Assembly: GCA_041479965.1 (NCBI GenBank)
Contig: JBGOZE010000060.1
Location: 1-6,689 of the forward strand
DNA: 6,689 nucleotides
Direction of reading: 5' to 3'
Origin: SM23-78 sp041479965
Lineage (GTDB): Archaea; Nanobdellota; Nanobdellia; Woesearchaeales; SM23-78
Part shown: positions 1-5,449 of the stretch, piece after piece
How the letters are laid out: the number at the start of each line of letters is the position of its first letter
Numbering within the stretch: position 1 is the stretch's first letter
Position numbers and translations under genes: made by a program
Notes under the pieces: generated by a model
Database searches by the model: none
What the model saw: only the letters and a program-made list of their open reading frames with translations
What the model was told of the DNA's origin: nothing

Positions 1-6
1 AAGTAA

Positions 7-396
7 TACATTGAAACCAAAGAAGGAAAAGAAGGCAGACTCTACATTGAAGCTTTCTTTTCATTTATAGAGAAAACAGCTTGGCTAAAAATATCAGCTT
101 ACAGGTTATACGATGGCGAAATAACCGATTTTATTGAACTTTCTTTTGAAGAAATCAGGAACAACCTTTACCTTTTGTGCCAAAGTAAAGGAGTGTTCTT
201 TGATGATGATATTTGCGTGTCATCAGCGTTCACAGACAAAAAAACTTTTTTTGCTATTCCGCTATCAGGGATTCTCTTCTTTTCAGGAACCGCCGAAGCT
301 TCAAAAATTATGCAATCTGTGCTGAATGAGTCCGGCATTAATTTCTATCTAGAAGAGCTGCCAATGCAAAATTTTGTGCGAAAGCTTTTTAAATAA
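7..396 (+). CDS. Unrecognised protein, 3' part of a gene with no visible start
   Basis: This frame is open for 129 codons from base 7 to a TAA at 394-396 and reads like real protein. It has alternating charged and hydrophobic stretches (YIETKEGKEGRLYIEAFF near the start, FFAIPLSGILFF in the middle) and ends in a basic tail, VRKLFK. I do not recognise the family. The frame meets TAA at 4-6 and has no ATG until 310; the only alternative starts inside it are TTG at 175 and GTG at 193, which would cut off about 56 residues of plausible sequence. So the true gene probably begins left of the window and the TAA is a nonsense mutation, a frameshift scar or an end-of-contig error; a rare non-ATG start near base 10 is less likely. 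It looks more A+T-rich in codon choice (AAA, GAA, TTT) than leuS or GAPOR. It lies 32 bases before rpoN on the same strand. The coding call is moderately sure; the function is unknown. Confidence 0.5.
   Translation, partial: YIETKEGKEGRLYIEAFFSFIEKTAWLKISAYRLYDGEITDFIELSFEEIRNNLYLLCQSKGVFFDDDICVSSAFTDKKTFFAIPLSGILFFSGTAEASKIMQSVLNESGINFYLEELPMQNFVRKLFK
386..395 (+). promoter_or_regulatory. Possible TATA box for rpoN
   Basis: TTTTTAAATA matches an archaeal TATA-like box. Its centre is about 38 bases before the rpoN ATG, so transcription would begin near 417 and give a leader of roughly 12 bases that just includes the Shine-Dalgarno. It overlaps the last codons of the preceding gene (CTT TTT AAA TAA), so the match could be a coincidence of coding sequence. 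Confidence 0.3.
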
Positions 397-416
397 ATCA
401 TGGTTTTTCTGACTGA

Positions 417-422
417 AAAGGT
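417..422 (+). promoter_or_regulatory. Ribosome binding site of rpoN
   Basis: AAAGGT is complementary to the 3' end of 16S rRNA and lies six bases before the ATG at 429. This supports that start. It also shows that this organism uses Shine-Dalgarno initiation for at least some genes, whereas leuS and the 352-residue minus-strand gene appear nearly leaderless. Confidence 0.5.
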
Positions 423-428
423 ACTAAA

Positions 429-626
429 ATGATAATTCCAATTAGGTGCTTCAGTTGCTCAAAGCCCGTGGCTCACCTCTGGGAAGAATATGTTGAGAAG
501 GTAAGCAAAGGAGAAGACAGGAAGGAAGTCCTAGACAAGCTCGGACTCCACAGGTACTGCTGCAGGGCACTATTCCTAGGGCATATCGATTTGTTGGATA
601 TGGCTGGTAAGTTCAAGAAATTCTGA
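429..626 (+). CDS. rpoN: DNA-directed RNA polymerase subunit N (Rpb10 homologue)
   Basis: This 65-residue protein is a full-length archaeal RNA polymerase subunit N, a small zinc-bundle subunit at the base of the polymerase that helps hold the Rpo3/Rpo11/Rpo10 assembly platform together (role known from the family). The diagnostic parts are visible: MIIPIRCFSCSKP at the N-terminus with C7 and C10, then WEEYVEKV, and the YCCRALFLGHIDLLD block with adjacent C44 and C45. These four cysteines form the atypical zinc site. Length is normal for the family, and the start is fixed by the invariant MIIP opening and the AAAGGT site before it. In many archaea rpoN sits with rplM, rpsI and rpoK; here it stands between an unknown gene and leuS, with a T-rich terminator after it, so it appears to be transcribed alone or with the gene before it. 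The archaeal symbol rpoN is unrelated to bacterial sigma-54. Confidence 0.97.
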   Translation: MIIPIRCFSCSKPVAHLWEEYVEKVSKGEDRKEVLDKLGLHRYCCRALFLGHIDLLDMAGKFKKF

Positions 627-634
627 ATAAAGTA

Positions 635-672
635 TTTTTTTATTCTACGTTTTATTTCAATGCTTTATTTTT
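635..672 (+). terminator. T-rich archaeal-type terminator after rpoN
   Basis: Seven T's at 635-641, then TTTTATTT and TTTATTTTT within the next 30 bases, begin nine bases after the rpoN stop. Archaeal polymerase terminates at such U-rich tracts without needing a hairpin, and I see no strong hairpin here. This separates rpoN from leuS transcription. Confidence 0.5.
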
Positions 673-679
673 AGCAATA

Positions 680-688
680 ATTATATAA
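680..688 (+). promoter_or_regulatory. TATA box of the leuS promoter
   Basis: ATTATATAA is a good archaeal TATA box. Its centre lies about 30 bases before the leuS ATG at 715. With initiation typically about 25 bases downstream of the box, the transcript would start near 710 and have almost no leader. A GGAG at 697-700 is 14 bases from the ATG, too far for a convincing Shine-Dalgarno. Confidence 0.6.
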
Positions 689-714
689 ACTCCTTTGGAG
701 TATTAGCTTATTCT

Positions 715-3366
715 ATGGTGGAAGATAAAGAGAAGGTCGACTTCAAGGCAATGGCTGCCAAGTGGCAGGAACGATGGGCTCAGGCCAAAATATTCAAAGC
801 CGTAGAAAATTCCAAGAAACCGAAATACTTTCTGATGGAGATGTATCCCTATCCCTCTGCCTCATATCTGCACATGGGCCACGTCAGGAACTACACTATC
901 GGTGATGTCTATGCTCGTTTCAAGAGGATGATAGGCTTCAATGTGCTCTATCCCATGGGCTATGACAGCTTTGGCTTGCCTGCTGAGACTGCTGCCAAGA
1001 AAGAAGGAATCCACCCAAAGGATTATGCTGATGCTTCAATGAAGAAGATCATGGAATACCAGAAGGCATTGGGCAACAGCTATGATTGGGACAGGTTATT
1101 ATATTCCCATGACCCTGATTATTTCAGGTGGAACCAGTACTTCTTCATCAAGCTCCTTGAGAAGGGCTTGGCTTACAGGAAAAAAGCTCCTGTTAACTGG
1201 TGCGAAGCATGCCAGTCTGTTCTTGCAAATGAAGAGGCAGAGGGCGGTATATGCTGGCGCTGCGAGAATGAAGTTCACAAGAAGGAATTATCGCAGTGGT
1301 TCTATAAGATTACTGATTATGCTGACAAGCTATTGATTGACCTTGACAAGATTGATTGGCCTGACAAGATTAAGACTATGCAGAAGAACTGGATTGGCAA
1401 GAGCTATGGCACAGAGATTGTTTTCACAATTGATAGCGAGGAGTGGAAGATATTCACCACAAGGCCTGACACTCTTTACGGAGTCACTTTCATGGTAATA
1501 TCTAGCCAGCACCCTAGGCTTCCCTGGATGACTGAGAAGAGCAGGAGAAAAGAAGTTGATGAGTTCATAAAGAAATGCCATAAGGTCAGGACTCCTGAGG
1601 AAATTGAGAATCTTGAGAAAGAAGGAGTTTTCATTGGCAGGTATGCTGTTAATCCTATCAATGGAGAAAAAGTTCCTGTGTATGCAGGCAACTTTGTACT
1701 GGCTGACTATGGCTGCGGAATGGTGATGGCTGTCCCTGCCCATGACCAGAGAGACTTTGAATTCGCCAAGAAATATGATATCCCGATAAAAGTAGTAATC
1801 AATCCTCCAATGTATGACTTGGATGCTGATAAGATGAGCAGGGCTTATACTGCTGATGGCAACCTGACTGCTTCAGGTGATTTCACAGGCTCGAGCAACA
1901 GGGATGCTATCGATGAGATTACCAAGCACCTTGAGAAGATTGGCAAGGGAAAGAAGACTTTGCAGTACAAGATAAGGGATTGGATGATTAGCAGGCAGAG
2001 ATACTGGGGAACTCCCATTCCCATAATCCATTGCCCTGGCTGCGGAGCAATTCCTGTGCCAGAAAAAGACTTGCCAGTATTATTGCCTGACAAGGTCGAT
2101 TTCAATGCAGCTGAGAATCCTTTGCTTAGCAGCAAGGAATTCCTTAATGTCAAATGCCCGAAATGCGAAGGCAATGCTCAGAGAGAGACTGATACCATGG
2201 GAGGATTTGTTGATTCCTCATGGTACTTCCTGAGGTATTGCGATAACAAGAACAAAGACAAGGCTTTTGACAGCAAGAAAGTGAATTATTGGATGCCTGT
2301 TGATCAGTATGTTGGCGGAGCAGAGCACGCAGTCATGCACCTGATATATGCAAGGTTCTTTGTCAAGGCTTTGAAAGACATGGGCTTTGTTGATTTTGAT
2401 GAGCCATTTGCCAAGCTCTTCAACCAGGGAATCCTTTACAAGGACGGAGCTAAGATGAGCAAGAGCAAAGGCAACATCGTGACCCAGGACCAGATATCTG
2501 ACATGTATGGCATTGATAGTGCCAGGTTCTTTTTGATGTTCGTGGCTTCTCCTGACAAGACAATGGAGTGGGATGAGAAGACAGTCGAAGGAACTTACAG
2601 GTTCCTTGTCAAGGTTTATAGGATGCTTACTGAGAAGAAGATTGTTGAAAAGAATTTCAAGAATCAGGATAGCAAGACCCACAAGACAATAAAGGAAGTC
2701 ACGCAGAACATTGAGTCGTTCAATTATAATATTGCTTTGATAGGCATAATGGAGTTTGCTAATTACCTTAATGCTAAAGAGGAGATTAGCAGGAAAGCAG
2801 CAGAAGCATTATTGCTGTTGATGGCTCCTTTCACCCCTCACATCTCAGAGGAATTGTGGGAAAAGCTAGGTAACAAGCCATTCATAAGCTTAGCAAAATG
2901 GCCTTCCTATGATGAAAAGAAGATTGATGCCAAGATAGAAGCTGGCGAAGAGCTCTATGACAAGATAAGAAAAGACATACTCACGTTGCAGGACTTGACA
3001 GGATTGACCAAGCCTAACAAGATAATACTGATATTAGCTGATGAATGGAAATATGGTTTCATATCTGAATTGAAAGCAGAGATGGAGAAGAGCAGGAACG
3101 CTGGCGAGCTCATTAAATTGTTCGCAGCAAAAGACAAGACTCATGCAAAGGAAATCTCTCAGATAATTCCAAGATTCCTGAAAAGCCCTGACAAGCTGCC
3201 ATTAGTTGTCTTGTCGCAGAAACAAGAAGAGAAAGCACTCAAGGAAAGTAGGGATGAGCTTGAGAAAGAGTTCAAAGTCAAGTTCAAAGTCTTGCTGGAG
3301 AATAAAGCTAAGCACGAAAAGGCAAAACAGGCTCTGCCTGGCAAGCCAGCGATTGTGTTTGAGTGA
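715..3366 (+). CDS. leuS: Leucyl-tRNA synthetase, bacterial-type core with archaeal-like C-terminal domain
   Basis: This class I synthetase attaches leucine to tRNA-Leu, using ATP, in the cytoplasm. The 883 residues are close to the usual bacterial length. Visible parts in order: the HMGH signature (53-56) in a typical LHMGHVRNYTIGDV block; a zinc ribbon C163/C166/C180/C183; the CP1 editing domain, with TTRPDT at 248-253 (T253 matches the E. coli discriminating Thr252) and HDQRD at 343-347 (D347 matches E. coli Asp345, which anchors the amino group of mischarged residues); a second zinc ribbon C440/C443/C481/C484; KMSKS at 580-584; and the helical tRNA-binding bundle. The editing GTG motif reads GCG (333-335). 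The leucine-specific insertion seen before KMSKS in E. coli is absent. The last 120 residues (from about 763) lack the bacterial C-terminal signature and end in ALPGKPAIVFE, an archaeal-style finish. The ATG at 715 begins the conserved N-terminus and lies 30 bases after a TATA box. GAPOR follows after 37 bases, probably in one transcript. Identity is very sure. Confidence 0.97.
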   Translation: MVEDKEKVDFKAMAAKWQERWAQAKIFKAVENSKKPKYFLMEMYPYPSASYLHMGHVRNYTIGDVYARFKRMIGFNVLYPMGYDSFGLPAETAAKKEGIHPKDYADASMKKIMEYQKALGNSYDWDRLLYSHDPDYFRWNQYFFIKLLEKGLAYRKKAPVNWCEACQSVLANEEAEGGICWRCENEVHKKELSQWFYKITDYADKLLIDLDKIDWPDKIKTMQKNWIGKSYGTEIVFTIDSEEWKIFTTRPDTLYGVTFMVISSQHPRLPWMTEKSRRKEVDEFIKKCHKVRTPEEIENLEKEGVFIGRYAVNPINGEKVPVYAGNFVLADYGCGMVMAVPAHDQRDFEFAKKYDIPIKVVINPPMYDLDADKMSRAYTADGNLTASGDFTGSSNRDAIDEITKHLEKIGKGKKTLQYKIRDWMISRQRYWGTPIPIIHCPGCGAIPVPEKDLPVLLPDKVDFNAAENPLLSSKEFLNVKCPKCEGNAQRETDTMGGFVDSSWYFLRYCDNKNKDKAFDSKKVNYWMPVDQYVGGAEHAVMHLIYARFFVKALKDMGFVDFDEPFAKLFNQGILYKDGAKMSKSKGNIVTQDQISDMYGIDSARFFLMFVASPDKTMEWDEKTVEGTYRFLVKVYRMLTEKKIVEKNFKNQDSKTHKTIKEVTQNIESFNYNIALIGIMEFANYLNAKEEISRKAAEALLLLMAPFTPHISEELWEKLGNKPFISLAKWPSYDEKKIDAKIEAGEELYDKIRKDILTLQDLTGLTKPNKIILILADEWKYGFISELKAEMEKSRNAGELIKLFAAKDKTHAKEISQIIPRFLKSPDKLPLVVLSQKQEEKALKESRDELEKEFKVKFKVLLENKAKHEKAKQALPGKPAIVFE

Positions 3367-3384
3367 ATAGCTTGTCAATAAAAA

Positions 3385-3390
3385 AGAGGT
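3385..3390 (+). promoter_or_regulatory. Possible ribosome binding site of the GAPOR gene
   Basis: AGAGGT is a good Shine-Dalgarno match but lies 13 bases before the ATG at 3404, longer than usual. No clear TATA box is seen in the 37-base gap after leuS, so translation from a shared leuS transcript is the simplest reading. Confidence 0.35.
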
Positions 3391-3403
3391 TCAGTTGGTT
3401 TAG

Positions 3404-5281
3404 ATGATACCGCAGAAAGCCCTTTACATCAATGCTCGCGACGGCTCTTATAGAGTCGAAGATGTGAATGACGAGGAAGTAATTGGTCCTCTTGATTTTG
3501 CTTTCAGGTATGCCAATGATGATAACAAGTTCTTTTTTGGCAGCGGAGTGCTTGCTGGCTCAATAATCCCTGGCACTAGAAGACTGATATTCTGCGGTCG
3601 CTCGCCACTATGGAACAACTTTTATATCTCAACAATGGGAGGAGCTGCTCTCATCTTCCATCACCTTGGAATAAATTATGTTGTGATTGAAGGCTCATGC
3701 CCTGAGTTTAGTGTTCTGCGCTTGAAAAGAAAGAGCGACCAGTTGAGCATAAGCTTTGACAAGCTCGAGCCAGAGCCTGTGTGGAATGGCTATAATGGGA
3801 AGATAGGATTCTATGCTCTCCAGGAGTTTGTCTTTGACAAGTACAAGCAAGGATTTGATGACTGCCTTGATGAGTTCGGAAAATTCAGGATTCTTGCCGC
3901 AGGCCCTGCTGCTCTCAAGACCAACATGGGAGCTATTGGCTCCGCATATATTGAGGCTGGCAAGCTCAATGCTGTTGATTGCTGGGCAGGAAGAGGAGGA
4001 ATAGGCTCAAAGCTAGTCCAGAAACATAAAATTGTAGCTATTGTCTACGGTGGAGACTACACTGACTCTGATTTGAGGAATTCTGAGGAATTGAACAAGT
4101 ATTTTGAGGAGAAATTCCACAAGAAGATGCTGGCTGAAGACCTTGAAGTTACTAAGAAGTACAGGTTTGATCCTGAATATTCTTCTGGAGGAACAATGGG
4201 TGTTAATTTCACCAAGACCCAGAGCTGGCTTTATAGTTTCAATTATTCCTCAATCTATCTTTCTGATGAGGAAAGGATGAAGATACACGATGATTACATC
4301 AAGAATCATTATCTTAAGCAGTTCAATGAGGAGACTATCAAGCCCAAATTGTTCAAGAGCTGCGGAGAGGCTTGCGTTGCTGTGTGCAAGAAGATGCGGC
4401 AAGAATTCAAGAAAGACTATGAGCCCTATGAGGCTCTTGGCCCTAATTGCGGAATCTTTGACCAGAGAGCAGCTGAGAAGCTCAACCACCATGTTGATGC
4501 AATGGGCTTTGACGCAATACAAGCAGGAGGACTGGTTAGCTGGCTGATGGAATGCCTGGCAAAAGGAATTGTTAAAAAAGAAGACTTTGGATTGACGCTC
4601 ATACCTAGGTGGTGCTGGAAAGATTTTGACTTGATTGCCGATTCAAACAACAATGCAGAGCTTGGAATACAGATAATCAATCTTGTTCTTAATAATCCTT
4701 TGTTCAGCAAGAGCATAAGAACTGCTGCAAAAGAGATTGACAAGAAATACGGTGTTGATACGATTAATCTCGCAGTTTACAACTCCTATGGAAATGAAGG
4801 ATGCATGGTTCCTAATATGTACTGGGCTCCTGGACTCTTCAGCCCAATGCCTATAATGGGCAAGTATTTCCAGTACTATGAGAAAAAGACTCCTGATCCC
4901 TATGAGCTTGGCAAGAAGAACGTGGAGAGGATGATAAAAGAGTTCTACTCTGACAACGCAGGGTGCTGCAGATTCCACAGGGGATGGATAGAGGACCTGA
5001 TGGAGGACTTGATTGACAAGCACTTCAAGCTAAGGATTGATTTCTATGCTCACCACAAGAAGCTCGCGCAATTAATCAACTGGGATAATAATAGTGCTTT
5101 CTGGGAGAGTGAACGATTAGTAGATATTATTATTGAGTTCCTCAGGAAGACTCTTAGGGAAGTTCCTGACTGCGCCTCTGCAAAACAATGGATTCCCAGG
5201 TTTGAAGCTGACAAATGGAGAGCTGCCAGGGAATACTGGGAAGAGATAAGGCGCGGAATAAATGATGCGATGAAGGATTGA
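3404..5281 (+). CDS. gor: Glyceraldehyde-3-phosphate:ferredoxin oxidoreductase (GAPOR), tungsten AOR family
   Basis: GAPOR oxidises glyceraldehyde-3-phosphate to 3-phosphoglycerate and reduces ferredoxin, replacing GAPDH plus phosphoglycerate kinase in glycolysis without making ATP at that step (known from Pyrococcus). The protein has 625 residues, slightly shorter than the Pyrococcus enzyme. The N-terminal AOR domain shows GSGVLAGSIIPGTRRLIF (46-63) and STMGGA (76-81), then GPAALKTNMGA (167-177) and WAGRGGIGS (194-202). The [4Fe-4S] ligands are C320, C324 and C328, in the GAPOR-style spacing CGEACVAVC, with C522 as the fourth. The pterin-binding motifs are DAMGFD (365-370) and DNAGCC (517-522), the latter running into RFHRGW. 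YEPYEALGP (339-347) and MYWAPG (472-477) also match GAPOR rather than the AOR, FOR or WOR branches, judged from memory of the Pyrococcus sequence. All core motifs are present, so the enzyme is probably active with a tungstobispterin cofactor in the cytoplasm. No cofactor gene is visible nearby. It follows leuS by 37 bases, likely as the second gene of that transcript. Confidence 0.93.
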   Translation: MIPQKALYINARDGSYRVEDVNDEEVIGPLDFAFRYANDDNKFFFGSGVLAGSIIPGTRRLIFCGRSPLWNNFYISTMGGAALIFHHLGINYVVIEGSCPEFSVLRLKRKSDQLSISFDKLEPEPVWNGYNGKIGFYALQEFVFDKYKQGFDDCLDEFGKFRILAAGPAALKTNMGAIGSAYIEAGKLNAVDCWAGRGGIGSKLVQKHKIVAIVYGGDYTDSDLRNSEELNKYFEEKFHKKMLAEDLEVTKKYRFDPEYSSGGTMGVNFTKTQSWLYSFNYSSIYLSDEERMKIHDDYIKNHYLKQFNEETIKPKLFKSCGEACVAVCKKMRQEFKKDYEPYEALGPNCGIFDQRAAEKLNHHVDAMGFDAIQAGGLVSWLMECLAKGIVKKEDFGLTLIPRWCWKDFDLIADSNNNAELGIQIINLVLNNPLFSKSIRTAAKEIDKKYGVDTINLAVYNSYGNEGCMVPNMYWAPGLFSPMPIMGKYFQYYEKKTPDPYELGKKNVERMIKEFYSDNAGCCRFHRGWIEDLMEDLIDKHFKLRIDFYAHHKKLAQLINWDNNSAFWESERLVDIIIEFLRKTLREVPDCASAKQWIPRFEADKWRAAREYWEEIRRGINDAMKD

Positions 5282-5305
5282 GAAAAATGGTCCGTTAAAC
5301 CTGGG

Positions 5306-5318
5306 TTTTTAGTTTTTT
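5306..5318 (+). terminator. Oligo-T tract after the GAPOR gene
   Basis: Five T's, AG and six T's follow the GAPOR stop by 24 bases and could end the leuS-GAPOR transcript. The same bases also read as Val-Phe-Ser-Phe-Phe codons in the frame of the small membrane protein that follows, so this may be coding sequence rather than a signal. Confidence 0.35.
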
Positions 5319-5319
5319 C

Positions 5320-5448
5320 ATGATGGGATTAGGAGCTCTGGGAATAAGCTTCATGCTCTCTCGCTACGGAGGGCCTTTCAGGATTGTCGCTGTTCTTTCA
5401 TTTGCCCTTGCAGGACTTTCTTGGTTCATCCCTGATTTCAGATCATAA
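5320..5448 (+). CDS. Very small membrane protein, probably the intact part of a nonsense-interrupted gene
   Basis: From the ATG at 5320 (with a second ATG at 5323) this frame gives 42 residues with two hydrophobic parts, GLGALGISFML (3-13) and a full-length candidate helix IVAVLSFALAGLSWFI (22-37), joined by SRYGGPFR. No Shine-Dalgarno or TATA box fits 5320. In the same frame an ATG at 5287 lies five bases after the GAPOR stop and nine bases after a possible AAGGA site. From there the frame reads M-V-R, stop (TAA 5296-5298), T-W-V-F-S-F-F, and then the ORF. With one sense codon in place of the TAA, the product would be a well-formed 53-residue, two-helix membrane protein with a basic N-terminus. 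It may therefore be a damaged gene, a sequencing error, or a short gene that really starts at 5320. It resembles no family I know. Its stop is one base from the convergent gene's stop. Codon choice (GGA, AGG, GCT, TTC) resembles GAPOR and leuS. Confidence 0.4.
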   Translation: MMGLGALGISFMLSRYGGPFRIVAVLSFALAGLSWFIPDFRS

Positions 5449-5449
5449 T

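Noticed and set aside
7..51. Nine-base repeat TACATTGAA at 7-15 and 43-51
   Set aside because: Both copies are in frame and encode Tyr-Ile-Glu in one protein; a single short repeat is expected by chance and no array follows.
134..325. 63-residue plus-strand frame starting with ATG at 134
   Set aside because: It overlaps the longer 7-396 frame, has a Phe-, Leu- and Lys-rich composition typical of an out-of-frame reading, and lacks a ribosome site.
2218..2682. 154-residue minus-strand frame inside leuS
   Set aside because: It lies fully within the conserved KMSKS region of leuS on the opposite strand; it is a shadow of that coding sequence.
1..5448. TAA read as a sense codon, because two frames (4-6 and 5296-5298) contain a TAA near the expected start and no securely identified gene here ends in TAA
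   Set aside because: leuS, GAPOR and the 352-residue gene contain no internal TAA in over 1,800 codons, so TAA is not in regular use as a sense codon; isolated mutations or base errors explain the two cases better.
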